A DNA stretch of 64,000 nucleotides from Euglena gracilis. Its lineage: Eukaryota > Euglenida > Euglenophyceae > Euglenales. Shown one piece after another: positions 31,001 through 40,408 of this stretch. Position numbers and translations under genes: made by a program. The first letter of the stretch is position 1. The number at the start of each line of letters is the position of its first letter. The stretch spans positions 10,968,409 to 11,032,408 of the forward strand of contig CP154957.1 in assembly GCA_039621445.1 (NCBI GenBank). The letters are read 5' to 3'. The notes under the pieces were generated by a model. The model had not been told where the DNA came from. It ran no database searches and saw only the letters and a program-made list of their open reading frames with translations.

Positions 31001-34000
31001 TCATCACTCAACTCCTGCGAATTTGGACTCCAACTCTTGCTTTTGGACAAATGTTTTTTTTAAAAATATTACTAAAGTATTAGTTGGATCACACCTTTTG
31101 TCCCCAAGAGGTGTTGCCAAGCCAGGTAGTGCCCTCTTTGCACCTTGCGCAAAGAAAAAGATTCATGCTCCAAATCTTTCCAAAGATCATGCTCCAAGTC
31201 GTCTTCCTTTACATCTATTAGCACCTGATTTGTATCATGATTGAGCGTGTAGTTATCATTCGCATCTGATAGCACTGATTTGTATCATGATTGAGCATGT
31301 ATGTCCAGCAATGTTGACAAAGTGGCAAAACAAATGGAAAGAAACCAAAACTTAACCCCCCCCCCCCAAAAAACTCCGAAATAATAGAAAAAATAAAATA
31401 ATAGAAACATAAAAGCGGTTGTCTTCCTTGGGGCTGGATGGAAAAAGGTGGTGGTGGTGGTGATGGTGATGGTGATAAGGCAGCGGTTAACGTCCCCCGG
31501 GCTTGCTTGCTGCACGGACTCAACTTAGAACTCTGTTAAAGCAAAAGAAGAAGAAGAAGAAAAGAAGAAGAAAAGGGAAAAGGAAAAGGAAAAAAAGAAA
31601 ATAAATGCCACTGCCTCACTTCTGACCTGGGGGGGGTGAGTACCATTTGACTTGCTTGGTCGGCCGAAGGGTAGTTTAATAGGTGGAGGTTGGAAGGAAA
31701 AGGAATTGTTGTTGAAATCTGACCCCCCAAATGACCTGAAATGCCCTCTTACAACCGTGATTGCCAACAATATTTTCAAAACAGCCATTTTTTATGACAC
31801 TTTGGTTCACAAAAATTGTGAAAATCATTTTGGGGTTTCGTGGCCACACCGGATTCATCATTTGTTTATTTATTACATCATTCATTTATTAATTTTTTTT
31901 GTTTGTGGGTTGTCTGTTGCTTGGTCGGCATGGGGTCGGGGCTAATTGGTGTTTCAAACGGCGCGGAGCGCTGCCGCCCCGCCCCGGCCGCCGGCCCACG
32001 TGCACGCCCTGCGGCAGGCGCCCAACCGGCGGGACCGGGCCACCGTTTCGTACGGCGCCCTGCTGGACGCCATGAAGTCCATCAAGGCCGTGCCCCTCGC
32101 CGGGCTGGGTGTGCTTTTCGCTGACCCCCCCCCCCCAGGGTGTTGAGCCCTCGTGCCCAACACCCTGAGATCCTGCCTTGACATGACCCTGCCAGGGTCC
32201 CCGGGACTGGCTGACCTGCAATTTCCAGGGATGGGGTCGGAAGCGGGGAGGGAAACGGCACCGACACCGGCAGTTTTGTTTTGTGTTTGCAGAACTCCCC
32301 TGAATGCTCCGAACTTTTTTCATTTCATCATTTCATTTTCTGTTGGACACGGGGGGACCGGTTTGTCGGCAAGTGCCGAAGCTTGGCGGGCTGCCACTGC
32401 TGAAGATTCTTCCTCGACCTCCGCTGTCTTCTTTGTGAGGGAACTGGCCTGATTTTCATCTCTGGCAGGAGTAGGTTACATCTCCTGTCCACCAAGTACG
32501 GTGTTCTGTGCGATATAACAGCCTTTGGGTTTAGGATCGTTGGTGGCTTCCTAGAGCATGTGCAGCACTGGGAGTGTTGGTGCATGCACCACACAAGGCA
32601 AGCCTATTCACCCCCAGCGCTGAAAGCATAACAATGTCTGCCCAGGCTTAGTGAAGCAAGCAACCCGCAAGAAAAACAAAGCAGCCCCTTGGGTTAATTC
32701 ATCCAGTGCACACAATCCCGGTTCTCGGCTCCCATGTGTCTCAGCCGGCTGGCACCATTTCTTTTTGAACGCCGTGATGCTCTGAAGTACCCCCCCCTCC
32801 GCCCCCTCACCAGGTGACCCGGTTACCCCCATTGACCCCTCGTCTTTCTGTGGCTACGCCAACATTCAGCAGAAGTGCATCGACCTTGTCAACTGGTTCG
32901 CCTCACGATACGAGGCAGGTCAGCCCTCCTGCTCTTGATACTTTTCTTGCTTCTTACGATGCCATTGGGATTCAGCTGCTGAGGAGTCAAAATTTTTGTC
33001 AAAATTAAATCAAATTGAAGTTTATTCTATTATTTAATAATAACTATTTAATAATTAATATTTGTTTGTTTATTTATTTATTTGTTTGTTTATCATTCAA
33101 TTTTTTTTAATAATTGAATAATAAGAATTAAATAATTAATAATAATACTAATTAAATAAAACAATAAATGCTGCTAAACAATTGCACACAAGTATCCGAA
33201 CTTCCATTTCCCACCCCAGGCCACGATGCTCCCACCAACCAGAGGCAGCGGCTCATCCAGTGCCTGTCTTCCTCCTCCGGCATCCTGTTGTACGGCCCGT
33301 CCGGTGTGTCATCCGAGGGGAAGGGGCACAGCGCTGCAAGCATTGTGGCTGGTCTGGCCCAATGCTTGGTTTGATGGCGTGATGCTTTCTTTGACCGCTT
33401 GATCGGACTTTCAGTCTGGGTTTAATTTGGGAAGGGGAAATCTGACTAAAAAGGGAACAACATTGCATTACACACAGAACAGTTCGAACAAAAATTCTAT
33501 GGAAACTTAATTTCGGGAAAGCATTTTGATTTCCCTAAAATATTTCCCCATATTTTTTGCCCACTGCACCTTTCTGAAGGCTCCTTGAGCCAATGCAGAA
33601 TCCTCCAGATTTCAATCATCCACCTTGTATCTGCTCAGCTCGCAGAAGTTGATTTGACCTCTTTGCTCGTGCGTGTGCGTGTGCATACATGCATATATGT
33701 GTTTGTGTGTGTGTGTGTGTCTGTGCGTGCGCACATGTTAATATCGTGTTTCAAGTGTAAATTTTGTGGAGAGAGAGTTAAGAGTTGAGGGAGGGAGGGA
33801 GGGAGGGAGGGAGGGAGGGAGGGAGGGAGGGAGGGAGAGAGAGAGAGAGAGAGAGAGAGCTGTGTGCGTGTGTGTGTGTTTGTTTTTTTTTTTTTTTTGC
33901 GCACTTGTCAGGCTGTGGCAAATCACACCTGATCCGCATGCTGGCCGGCAGCACCACTTGCAACTGGGTGTCCCTGAAGGGCAGCAGCATCTTCTCCAAG

Positions 34001-35739
34001 GTATGCCTGCACGCTGGCCTGGGGTCCTGTAGGCCCCTATTGGCCATTCTGGTTCAGAATCCCGGCATCCTGAAAAAGAAGCCCCTCACCCTGCAACGCA
34101 GGGGACAGAGAAGCCCTTTCTACTTGGTGCATTAAAGCAGGTGGGCGTGCACATGTGCATCCACTCCAAACTATGAAAGACGAGATTCAGGAATGCGCAC
34201 ACCCTTTTGCGCTCAGAGAGGGGAGATTTATAATTAGATCATTTCCTCAAATGAACCTCATCTCAGTAAGTTGCTGTTTCCCATTGTACCCCTCCCTCGA
34301 CATGCAATAGACAGAAATTGTGGTTCGAACACGGGGGTTTTCCGTGGATGCGGGGGGGTTACTCGTTCCTTTTAGGATTTTTTAGGATTTCTTTCAGTGG
34401 GTAAGCTCTTTTGTCGATTCAAATCAGCCACTGCAATTCATCAAGTGATGTGGTCAACCACCTCCAGCAAGAAATTCTGACAAATCCGACAAACCCCGGA
34501 AAATCCCAACACCACCGCAAATTCTTTCATCATGAAATGATGAATGAAAACATGGAAGGTGTTGCCAAATAGGAATGTCTTGGTTGGTTTTTGCTTTAAC
34601 AGTGTCTGTCCTCCTGTTTCTTTTCTTTTCTTTGTTGAAACTTTTTGTTTCCACAGGTTATTCTGAAAAATCAGAGCTATTTGTTCCTTTTTTTTGATAT
34701 CCCCCCCCCTGTCGTTGCCATGAAAATTTTTGCATATTCATATATTCAAAATTTTCTCAAATTTTTTTTTGCTGTAATATTTCCCAATAATTTTCATTTC
34801 CCGTAATTTTTGTTTGGGTTGTCTCCAGACTCCCCCCCTCCCCCAGGAGGGAGGTTTCCCCCGGAGGGGGTCTTGCCTCTATTCTCGGCGCTTCGAAATT
34901 TTCGGACCTCAAAGTTGACACCCAAAAGTGCCCCCCCCCCCCCCGAGCCCTCCCTCCCAGGGGGTAGTGGGCGGGTGGCGGACCCCCCCCCCCGCCAGGT
35001 TTGAACCAAAACCCTGTGATCTCCATCCGTGGGGCATGACATGGGGGCGGGTCTGTCGCAGTACGTCGGGGAGGCCGAGCGGGTGATCCGGCAGACGTTC
35101 CGGAGAGCGGCGGGGGGCAGGCCGTCGCTTCCGCCGACCCACGGTCCCGCTGCAGAAAGTCTCATTCTGTCGTTCGCTGTGCTTTTTGGCCCGATTTGGG
35201 CTCAGTACCAATTCCCTTCTGGAATTTGTGCCCCCCCCCGCTATGGTGTTCGGGAATTTCATCGACCCAAAGGTTTCTATGAGTCATCTTTTATTTTCGT
35301 TTTTTTGCCAGGAGGGACATTTTGCGCCTACTGTCAAACATATTTTTCGGTAGCTCCGTTTGTTTGAATTTAAATCTGTCCAGAGAATTATGCTCTCAAA
35401 CAAGCAAGTGATGGACACCAGAATTCCTGATAAAGGTAGTTCAGAAAATTCGCTTTTTTGAGCATCTTTTTTATATGTCTTTTTTACACCTTCACATGCA
35501 TTGGGGGCCAACACTTTTAAGGAACCCTTCAGGAACTGGCGAGCGTGAGAGGGGGAGTAGGGTGAAGAAAGGAGACAACCTGAGCACGGCTGACAGGGTT
35601 ATTTCCGACTCAGTGCAACTCATTTTTTTTTGCGTCCTGGAAAGTTGCTGGCTGGAGAATCATGCCCAGCCCAACTGCATGCAAGAATGACTGAATTTAG
35701 CTGTTTTGTTTTTTTAAAGCCAAGTTTTGAGTGGAAACT

Positions 35740-35799
<60 letters not shown>

Positions 35800-38700
35800 G
35801 GTGGGGGTGTGGGGGGGGGGGGGGGTGGGTGTGTGTGTGGGTGGGGGGGTGGGGGGGTGGGGGGGGTGTGTGGGTGTGTGTGTGTGTGGGTGTGGGTGTG
35901 GGGGTGGGGGTGGGGGTGGGGTGGGTGTGGGTGTGGGTGGGTGTGGGTGTGTTGGTGTGTGTTGCTGCTCTGTTTCCCCCCTGCTTCATTACCTCGTGGC
36001 ACTTTGGTTGGCCCCGCCAGCGCCGGGCCTGGCGGTGGTGGCGCCGTGTGTGCTGGTGCTGGACGAGATCGACGCGCTGACCCGCAGCCGGCAGTTGGCG
36101 GCGGAGGAGGACGGCGCTCAGCTGCTGGCTGCCTTCTTGGGTCACCCCCCCCGCTTGGGAACACCCCACCCATACCCAAGTTGGACCCCTTCGCGCGTGA
36201 ATAACTCGGGCCTGCCGGGGGGTTGGGGGTCAAACCCAGGTGATTCGGAAACTCGGAACCCAGTCGCTCGCGACTGGAAAAAAAAATTCGGAAACCGGGC
36301 CGGGATCATGGTGATAATCCGCCGGTTCTCCTGGTGGCCCGAGGGGACGGGGTCCACCCTCTCCCTGTTGAAGAAAAAAAATGAAAACGGCGCCGGGACG
36401 TTTTTGCTTGCATACCCTTCCCCTGAAGCCTGATTTTTTTTTGCAGTTTATATGTGATCGATCATTGTGAAAAATGGCATTCTCGACCATTTTGCTCCAA
36501 AAAATGGGTAATTTTGGGGTATTTCGCGTCATTTTGGGACCCCAATTTGTTTACCATTTGACCGATAAGCAGCTTCCTCCGGATGACCCACCAAACCAGA
36601 TCCGATGAACCTCAGTGGGTTAATTACATCACCAAATTCGCAAAGAACAGCTTGGTGCAGCCATGAACAAATATTTTTCCGGGCTTTTTTTTTTATCTTA
36701 ACTGTTCTTTGTTGATTTTTTGAAGTTCTCCAGACCTTCCAATACCATTCAGGCCTCTCTGAATGGTTTTGGAAGGTCCGGAGAACAAAAAAAAATGGCT
36801 TTGGTGTCATTGTATATGCAGTGGGTGGGAGGCTTCCCCCTCCTCAAACCCCACAAACCCCCCACAATCAAGAATAACATCCCTTTCATTGCACAAGGAG
36901 AAACATGAAACCAAAGTGGTGGAACTGTTCGCAGTGGCAGGGGAAGGGGGGGGGCTCCGCCCCACCCCTTAACCCCCCATTACAATACACAAAAATAATG
37001 GGCACCAACAACAAGGAAAACGACTGGAAAAGAGCCTGGATTTCCCCACGCCCGTTTCCTGCATTTTAAATTTGATGTGATTCCTTTTCGCATCACCAGA
37101 ACGGGAATCGGCCGAACAGCCAGGGTGGTGGGTGGGGGGGGGGTGACCACCCCCCCACCCCCTGCATGGTGGGTGGCCCCCCCACCACCTCTTCCCGTAT
37201 TTCCGGGAGCACCAATTTTTGGACCCCAAAGCCGGGTGCATTTTTGACCCATTTTAGGACCCATATAGGAGGTCCCCCCAAACCCCCCCAAACCCCATTT
37301 TTTTTTCACACTTTCCAAAGTTTCAATGATTTCTCAAAATTTTGATTTTGAGAGGTTTTTGAAGCAAAAAAATGCTGTTGAAAATCCAAAAAATTTCCAA
37401 CAGAAAAAATGTCAGTAAAATTTGATTGTGCCAAAATTTGGTCCTATTTTTTTTGATCTTCGATTTTTTCACCCCCCTCCTAAAAACTGCCAAAATTCAA
37501 CCTTGAAATTTTGAGATTTTTTTTGTAAAAAAATGTGGTTTTCCATCAAAAAATCATGTATTTTGGGTTCATTTTTCAAAAAGAAATTTCAAAAAATTTT
37601 CGGCCAACATCCCCGTTTTCTCGAAATCGACGAAAATGCTGTGGTGGGTGGGGGCGACCCCCCCCCCCCCCTCCCGGGTGGGGGAGTCGACCCCCCCCAC
37701 CAGACCTTCCCGTTCTGCCCTGCCCCCCTTTCCTGCCGGGCCGTGACATCTCAGCGGCTGCGGGCGGCACGACGCGGCAGGTGCTGTCGACGCTGCTGTG
37801 CGAGATGGACGGCATCGAGGGGCACCGTGGCGTTCTGGTCGTCGGCTGCTCCAACCGCCCGAAGCTGATCGACTCCGCCCTGCTGCGCCAGGTTTTTTGG
37901 CAGATTTTTTGGGCTTTGGAATTTTTACCCCCCATACATTTGCTCACCCCCGATGGTGTTCTTAAGTTAATAGTTTGATGAGAGAACAACCGACTCATCT
38001 GAAAAGGAATTTATTACCGAGTTCTGAAAACGAAATGGTGTGTGAACTCTCTCCAAAAGCCTGCCTCCTGTTGTTCTTCTTTGGCTTGCCGTGCCGTGAA
38101 CTTATTCTCTTCGGTTTGCGCAAATTTCAGTTTTGTCTGAAGGTCATTGTCAAGCGGGAGTTTCTTCCGTGGCCATACCGATCCATGATCTCCCTTCTCA
38201 AATCAGTGTGGCGAGGGGGCTTTTTGGCTCATGCCCCGCCTCCTTCAGGGCCGCCTGGAGCACCTCCTCTACCTCGGGCCAGGGTTCGATATAAGGAAGG
38301 CGTACATGGTTTAGGTGGGGGGGGTGTCCCCCCCCCCCCTCCTGGCCCGCAGGGGGGGGTCCGGACCACCCCCCCACCTGCAAGGGGGGTGCGGACCGAC
38401 CCTGGGGGGGTACCCGGGACCCCCCCCAAAAGGGTCAATTTTTTCCTCCGGCGCTTCGCGCCGAAAATTTTTTGCCCAAAAAGTGCCCAAAACGGCACTT
38501 TTGGTCGTTTTGGGGGTTCAAAATTTTCGGTCACCCTGACCGCGCCACTGTTTAGGTGGGGGGGGGGGTCCCCCCCCCCCCCCACCCCCCCCCCTCCTGG
38601 GGGGGGTCCGGACCACCCCCCCCCTCCTCTCCTTATATCGAACCCTGCCTCGGGCCCCCCTCCGGCCCCGACCGCCTCGCCATCCTCCGCCACCGCTGCC

Positions 38701-39564
38701 GCGCATTGCAGCTGGCAGACGATGTGGACCTCGATCAGCGGCGTTTTTTTTTTGAGGAAGTTGCCGACCGACCAAACAGATTTATATGGCGTGGGCATTT
38801 TTTTCTCTCGATTTGGAGATTTTGGAAATGGCATTGGTGGTCATTGGCGCAGGTCGTCTTTGAATATAAATCAGAGCCTACATCTGAATCATTGGATGAG
38901 AGTACATTTCAAGAGGTTGGCGATCATTAAGGCCCTAGTGGTTTGGAAGAAACAATCCATTATTTTTGGTGATCTTTTTCACCAAATTTTTCTAAAAATG
39001 AAATCACACGGAAGAAGTCTTGCCAAACAACGGTAATTATCTTGTGGTGAGGTAGCCTGTGGTGGGAAAGCTAGTCAAACCGAGGAATGTATTGTGGTGA
39101 ATGGGGGGGGTTAGGAAAGAAAGCTCTGCTGCGGCCGAGGCCATTGTCCAACGCACGGAAGGGCTGTCCTGTGCTGCGCTGACCGTGCTGTGCCGGGAGG
39201 CCAGTCTGGCCAGTTTCCACTCTGTGGAGACCTTGCGTTTTTTATGCACACGTGTGTGTTTGTGCTGTGTGTTTTTCTGAAACTGCTGTGTGCTGTGTGT
39301 GCATGTGTGTGTGTGTGTGTGTGTGTGTTTGTAGATGTGTGCAGATGCGTGTGGTGTGTGTAACTGTGTTTCCGCACCTGTCAGGCGTCCTACACATTCC
39401 CGCCTCGAACCCTCTGTCTGCGAGGTCTGCACAGCCCCCGAGAGGGCCACTGCATTGCCCCCGTGCGCCAGCGCCACTTTGACGCTGCCCTGACAGACTC
39501 ATCTATGCAGCCCCTGTCCCCTGACGCCCTCCGGACGCACTACGATACATTCGCTACCAAGTGA
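23636..39564 (+). CDS. Gene B: two-domain (type II) AAA+ ATPase, CDC48/PEX1/SPATA5-like
   Basis: About 16 exons spread over 16 kb: 23636-23818, ~25440-25540, 26546-26633, 28247-28385, 29673-29754, 30130-30180, 31969-32108, 32814-32918, 33220-33303, 33912-34000, 35062-35116, 36021-36140, 37755-37891, 38249-38279 plus 38656-38740, 39115-39223, 39385-39564. D1 has Walker A GPPGTGKT, a Walker B-like ALFLLDDFG and the VPIAIPTQQ region. D2 has Walker A split across an intron (GPSG/CGKS), Walker [11 protein letters not shown], a sensor-1 region [10 protein letters not shown] and a C-terminal TEGLSCAAL helix. Phases agree across nearly all joins. Such proteins are hexameric ATP-driven unfoldases or translocases. 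In D1, DD replaces the catalytic DE of Walker B, so D1 may bind but not hydrolyse ATP. The sensor-2 LLRPGR is here LLRQGR. The subfamily is unresolved. The 5' end and one or two D1 exons are missing. Confidence 0.85.
23819..25439 (+). other. Intron with (ATCA)n and (AATT)n tracts
   Basis: It contains unique AT-rich sequence, then (ATCA)n at 24777-24861 and (AATT)n/(ATTA)n at about 24870-25070. A C-run and G-run region follows near 25145-25400. An exon-like stretch after cttccttcag at 24272 has no recognisable AAA motif. The D1 segment between Walker A and Walker B is expected here, and I could not find it. Confidence 0.5.
25440..25540 (+). CDS. Gene B exon: D1 Walker B-like
   Basis: The frame encodes [21 protein letters not shown], which fits the AAA pattern of a helix followed by hhhhDD. 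The catalytic Glu is replaced by Asp. Neither splice boundary is clear: no good acceptor lies just upstream. The coordinates are approximate. Confidence 0.55.
26546..26633 (+). CDS. Gene B exon: D1 sensor-1 region
   Basis: Acceptor cgcttgcgccag, donor gtgccc, 88 bp. It encodes [20 protein letters not shown] followed by AIVAVVQAA. It ends in phase 1 and joins the next exon to give [19 protein letters not shown] occupies the place of sensor 1. Confidence 0.7.
27300..28026. repeat. Mosaic tetranucleotide microsatellite (730 bp)
   Basis: Successive blocks of (TTTA)n, (CTTT)n, (CCTT)n, (ATTC)n, (CGTT)n, (CACC)n, (CACT)n, (CATC)n, (CATT)n and finally (ATGT)n/(AT)n. Neighbouring blocks differ by one base in the unit. 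It fills a gene B intron. The long open frames across it are artefacts. Confidence 0.95.
28247..28385 (+). CDS. Gene B exon: D1 C-terminal half
   Basis: Acceptor atccgtcacag, phase 1 start. It encodes [46 protein letters not shown]. The [18 protein letters not shown] pattern is the AAA segment after sensor 1 (F..h.h..P....R..IL). The phase 2 end at gtatgc joins the exon at 29673. Confidence 0.82.
29673..29754 (+). CDS. Gene B exon: D1 helical lid
   Basis: Acceptor gactctcacag, donor gtgagt, 82 bp. It encodes [27 protein letters not shown]. Its position and helical character fit the small lid subdomain of D1. It has no diagnostic motif. Confidence 0.55.
29830..30020. repeat. Degenerate AGTGGCCAAAA repeats
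   Basis: Imperfect repeats of AGTGGCCAAAAG/AGTGGTCAAAG type resemble, on the opposite strand, the CCACTTTTGGC motifs inside the fold-back element at 10330-10600. Confidence 0.45.
30130..30180 (+). CDS. Possible gene B small exon
   Basis: Acceptor gggtaccag, donor gtaaag, 51 bp, phase 0-0, encoding [17 protein letters not shown]. It keeps the frame between its neighbours. It lacks a family motif. Confidence 0.35.
31969..32108 (+). CDS. Gene B exon: end of D1 and inter-domain linker
   Basis: GC-rich exon ending in phase 1 before gtgtgc. It encodes [20 protein letters not shown] followed by VPLAGL. The (V/I)xYxxLLDAMxxIKxxxL pattern matches the last lid helix and linker of type II AAA proteins. 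The acceptor (gcgcggag) is weak. Confidence 0.65.
32814..32918 (+). CDS. Gene B exon: D2 N-terminal segment
   Basis: Acceptor cctcaccag, donor gtcagc, 105 bp, phase 1-1. It encodes [34 protein letters not shown]. The GYxxIQQ motif starts the second AAA domain. Confidence 0.78.
33220..33303 (+). CDS. Gene B exon: D2 Walker A, first half
   Basis: Acceptor ccaccccag, donor gtgtgtc, 84 bp, phase 1-1. It encodes [22 protein letters not shown]. The intron interrupts the P-loop after GPSG, and the next exon supplies CGKS. Confidence 0.88.
33785..33861. repeat. (GGGA)n/(GA)n microsatellite
   Basis: About 12 GGGA units are followed by about 12 GA units and then GT-rich sequence, ending just before the acceptor of the next gene B exon. 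Confidence 0.95.
33912..34000 (+). CDS. Gene B exon: D2 Walker A, second half
   Basis: Acceptor gcacttgtcag, donor gtatgc. It encodes [29 protein letters not shown]. Together with the previous exon it forms [27 protein letters not shown] across the next splice is the usual substrate-loop and post-Walker A region of D2. Confidence 0.9.
35062..35116 (+). CDS. Gene B exon: D2 YVGEAE segment, GC donor
   Basis: Acceptor gtctgtcgcag. It encodes [18 protein letters not shown], the classical (Y/F)xGExExxIRxxFxxA segment. To reach the next exon in frame it must end after GGG G, followed by gcaggc, so this is best read as a GC-AG intron. Confidence 0.75.
35743..35968. repeat. (GT)n / GGGTGT microsatellite
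   Basis: (GT)n followed by G-rich GGGTGT/GGGGTG variants lies shortly before the D2 Walker B exon. Confidence 0.92.
36021..36140 (+). CDS. Gene B exon: D2 Walker B
   Basis: Acceptor ggccccgccag, donor gtcacc, 120 bp, phase 1-1. It encodes [48 protein letters not shown] is an intact Walker B, so D2 is predicted to be the hydrolysing domain. Confidence 0.92.
37755..37891 (+). CDS. Gene B exon: D2 sensor 1 and arginine-finger region
   Basis: Acceptor gacatctcag, donor gttttt, 137 bp. It encodes [40 protein letters not shown]. It contains the LLxEMDGI helix and sensor-1 loop [14 protein letters not shown] precedes the junction that completes as LLRQGRLEH. The expected family sequence there is RPGR. 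Confidence 0.92.
38249..38740 (+). CDS. Gene B exon interrupted by a hAT-like element
   Basis: The exon begins after tccttcag with GGC CGC CTG GAG, encoding [10 protein letters not shown] up to 38279. A 368-bp element with its target duplication then intervenes. Coding resumes at 38656 with [28 protein letters not shown]. Removing the element plus one duplication copy gives an uninterrupted frame that matches the AAA pattern R...h.h.xPxxxxRxxIL. The end at 38740 is followed by gcgttt, which suits a phase 2 GC-AG join to 39115. Confidence 0.82.
38280..38647. mobile_element. hAT-like fold-back element, family 1, copy 2, inside a coding exon
   Basis: The terminal repeats CAGGGTTCGATATAAGG and CCTTATATCGAACCCTG are perfect over 17 bp. 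The 8-bp target duplication CCTCGGGC is also perfect (38272-38279 and 38648-38655). The interior is G/C-run hairpins and a block shared with 20960-21404. There is no coding capacity. It shows no GT or AG at usable positions. It either disrupts the gene or is removed as a nonconventional intron. Confidence 0.93.
39115..39223 (+). CDS. Gene B exon: D2 C-terminal lid
   Basis: Acceptor gggttag, proposed donor gtggag, 109 bp, phase 2 to 0. It encodes [52 protein letters not shown] is the standard AAA lid helix (TxGxSxADLxxLCxEA), with Cys in place of Gly and Ala in place of Asp. Confidence 0.85.
39385..39564 (+). CDS. Gene B terminal exon
   Basis: Acceptor cgcacctgtcag, 180 bp in phase 0 ending TGA. 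It encodes [35 protein letters not shown] and then the stop. It ends with the usual C-terminal helix of type II AAA proteins (hxxxDFxxALxxxxPSxSxxxLxxYxxF), which fixes the 3' end of the gene. Confidence 0.85.
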   Translation, partial: ASYTFPPRTLCLRGLHSPREGHCIAPVRQRHFDAALTDSSMQPLSPDALRTHYDTFATK

Positions 39565-40408
39565 GGCCCGCCCTTCAACCACCTGTCCCAGTGGCCCTGT
39601 CAATGTACTGGGCCTTCTTCTGCACACTTTGGTGCTGTTTCATACCCCCCTTTTCTTGCATTCTGACAGGTGCATTCTGACCATTTTGAAATCTTGGAAA
39701 GTGTGTGGCGCGCACGTGTGTGCATGTGTGCGCGCATGTGTGTGTGTGTGTGTGTGTGTGCTATGTGCCTGTGCCTGTGTGTGTCTGTGTTTGCAGGAAG
39801 CATTTGTGCAGACACAAACGTTCGTGCATGCATGTGTGCGTCCGTGCGTCCGTGTGTCTGTGCGTTTTCCCTCCTGGATGATGAATTCAATTCTCGCTTT
39901 GATGCGACCCGTCTTTGCCAAACAAATGCCTGAGTATTGATTGCGCGCCTTCCCAAAATTGGACAGTTGACACTTTGGCCTATGGATCAGCCAGCGAGTT
40001 TAAAACATTGCCAAGTTGCTGTTTGTATGTGTATGCGCAGCATGCTTGTGTCTGTCCGCCCTGGGGTTTATAGGATCTGGTTTGGTTGGTCAGCAGAAGG
40101 GGGGGGGTGTTTATCAAGTAATTGTTGGTGAAAATCTGGCCCCCAAATGACCCCAAAACGCCCAAGATTGGTGATTTTCGGCAAGCTTGCCCAAAAATGG
40201 CTTTTTTTTTCATGATGGTTGGTATCAAAGAATCGCCCAAAAATTAGTTTTTGGGTGGTTTGCGGTCAAGAAAATCGTCTCTGGCAGTTTTCATTTCCCC
40301 CCCCCCAGAGGTGGCTTTGCAAGTGGGGGGGTTTATGTGTGTGCGCACGCGCGCGTGTGTGTGACTATGAGCCCCAAGCCCGCACCTTCCGCAGCCCCGT
40401 CCAGCCAT
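39565..40408 (+). other. Intergenic region between genes B and C
   Basis: It holds two (GT)n-rich stretches (about 39715-39800 and 40335-40365) and otherwise unique sequence. No promoter motif or polyadenylation signal could be assigned with confidence. Confidence 0.4.
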
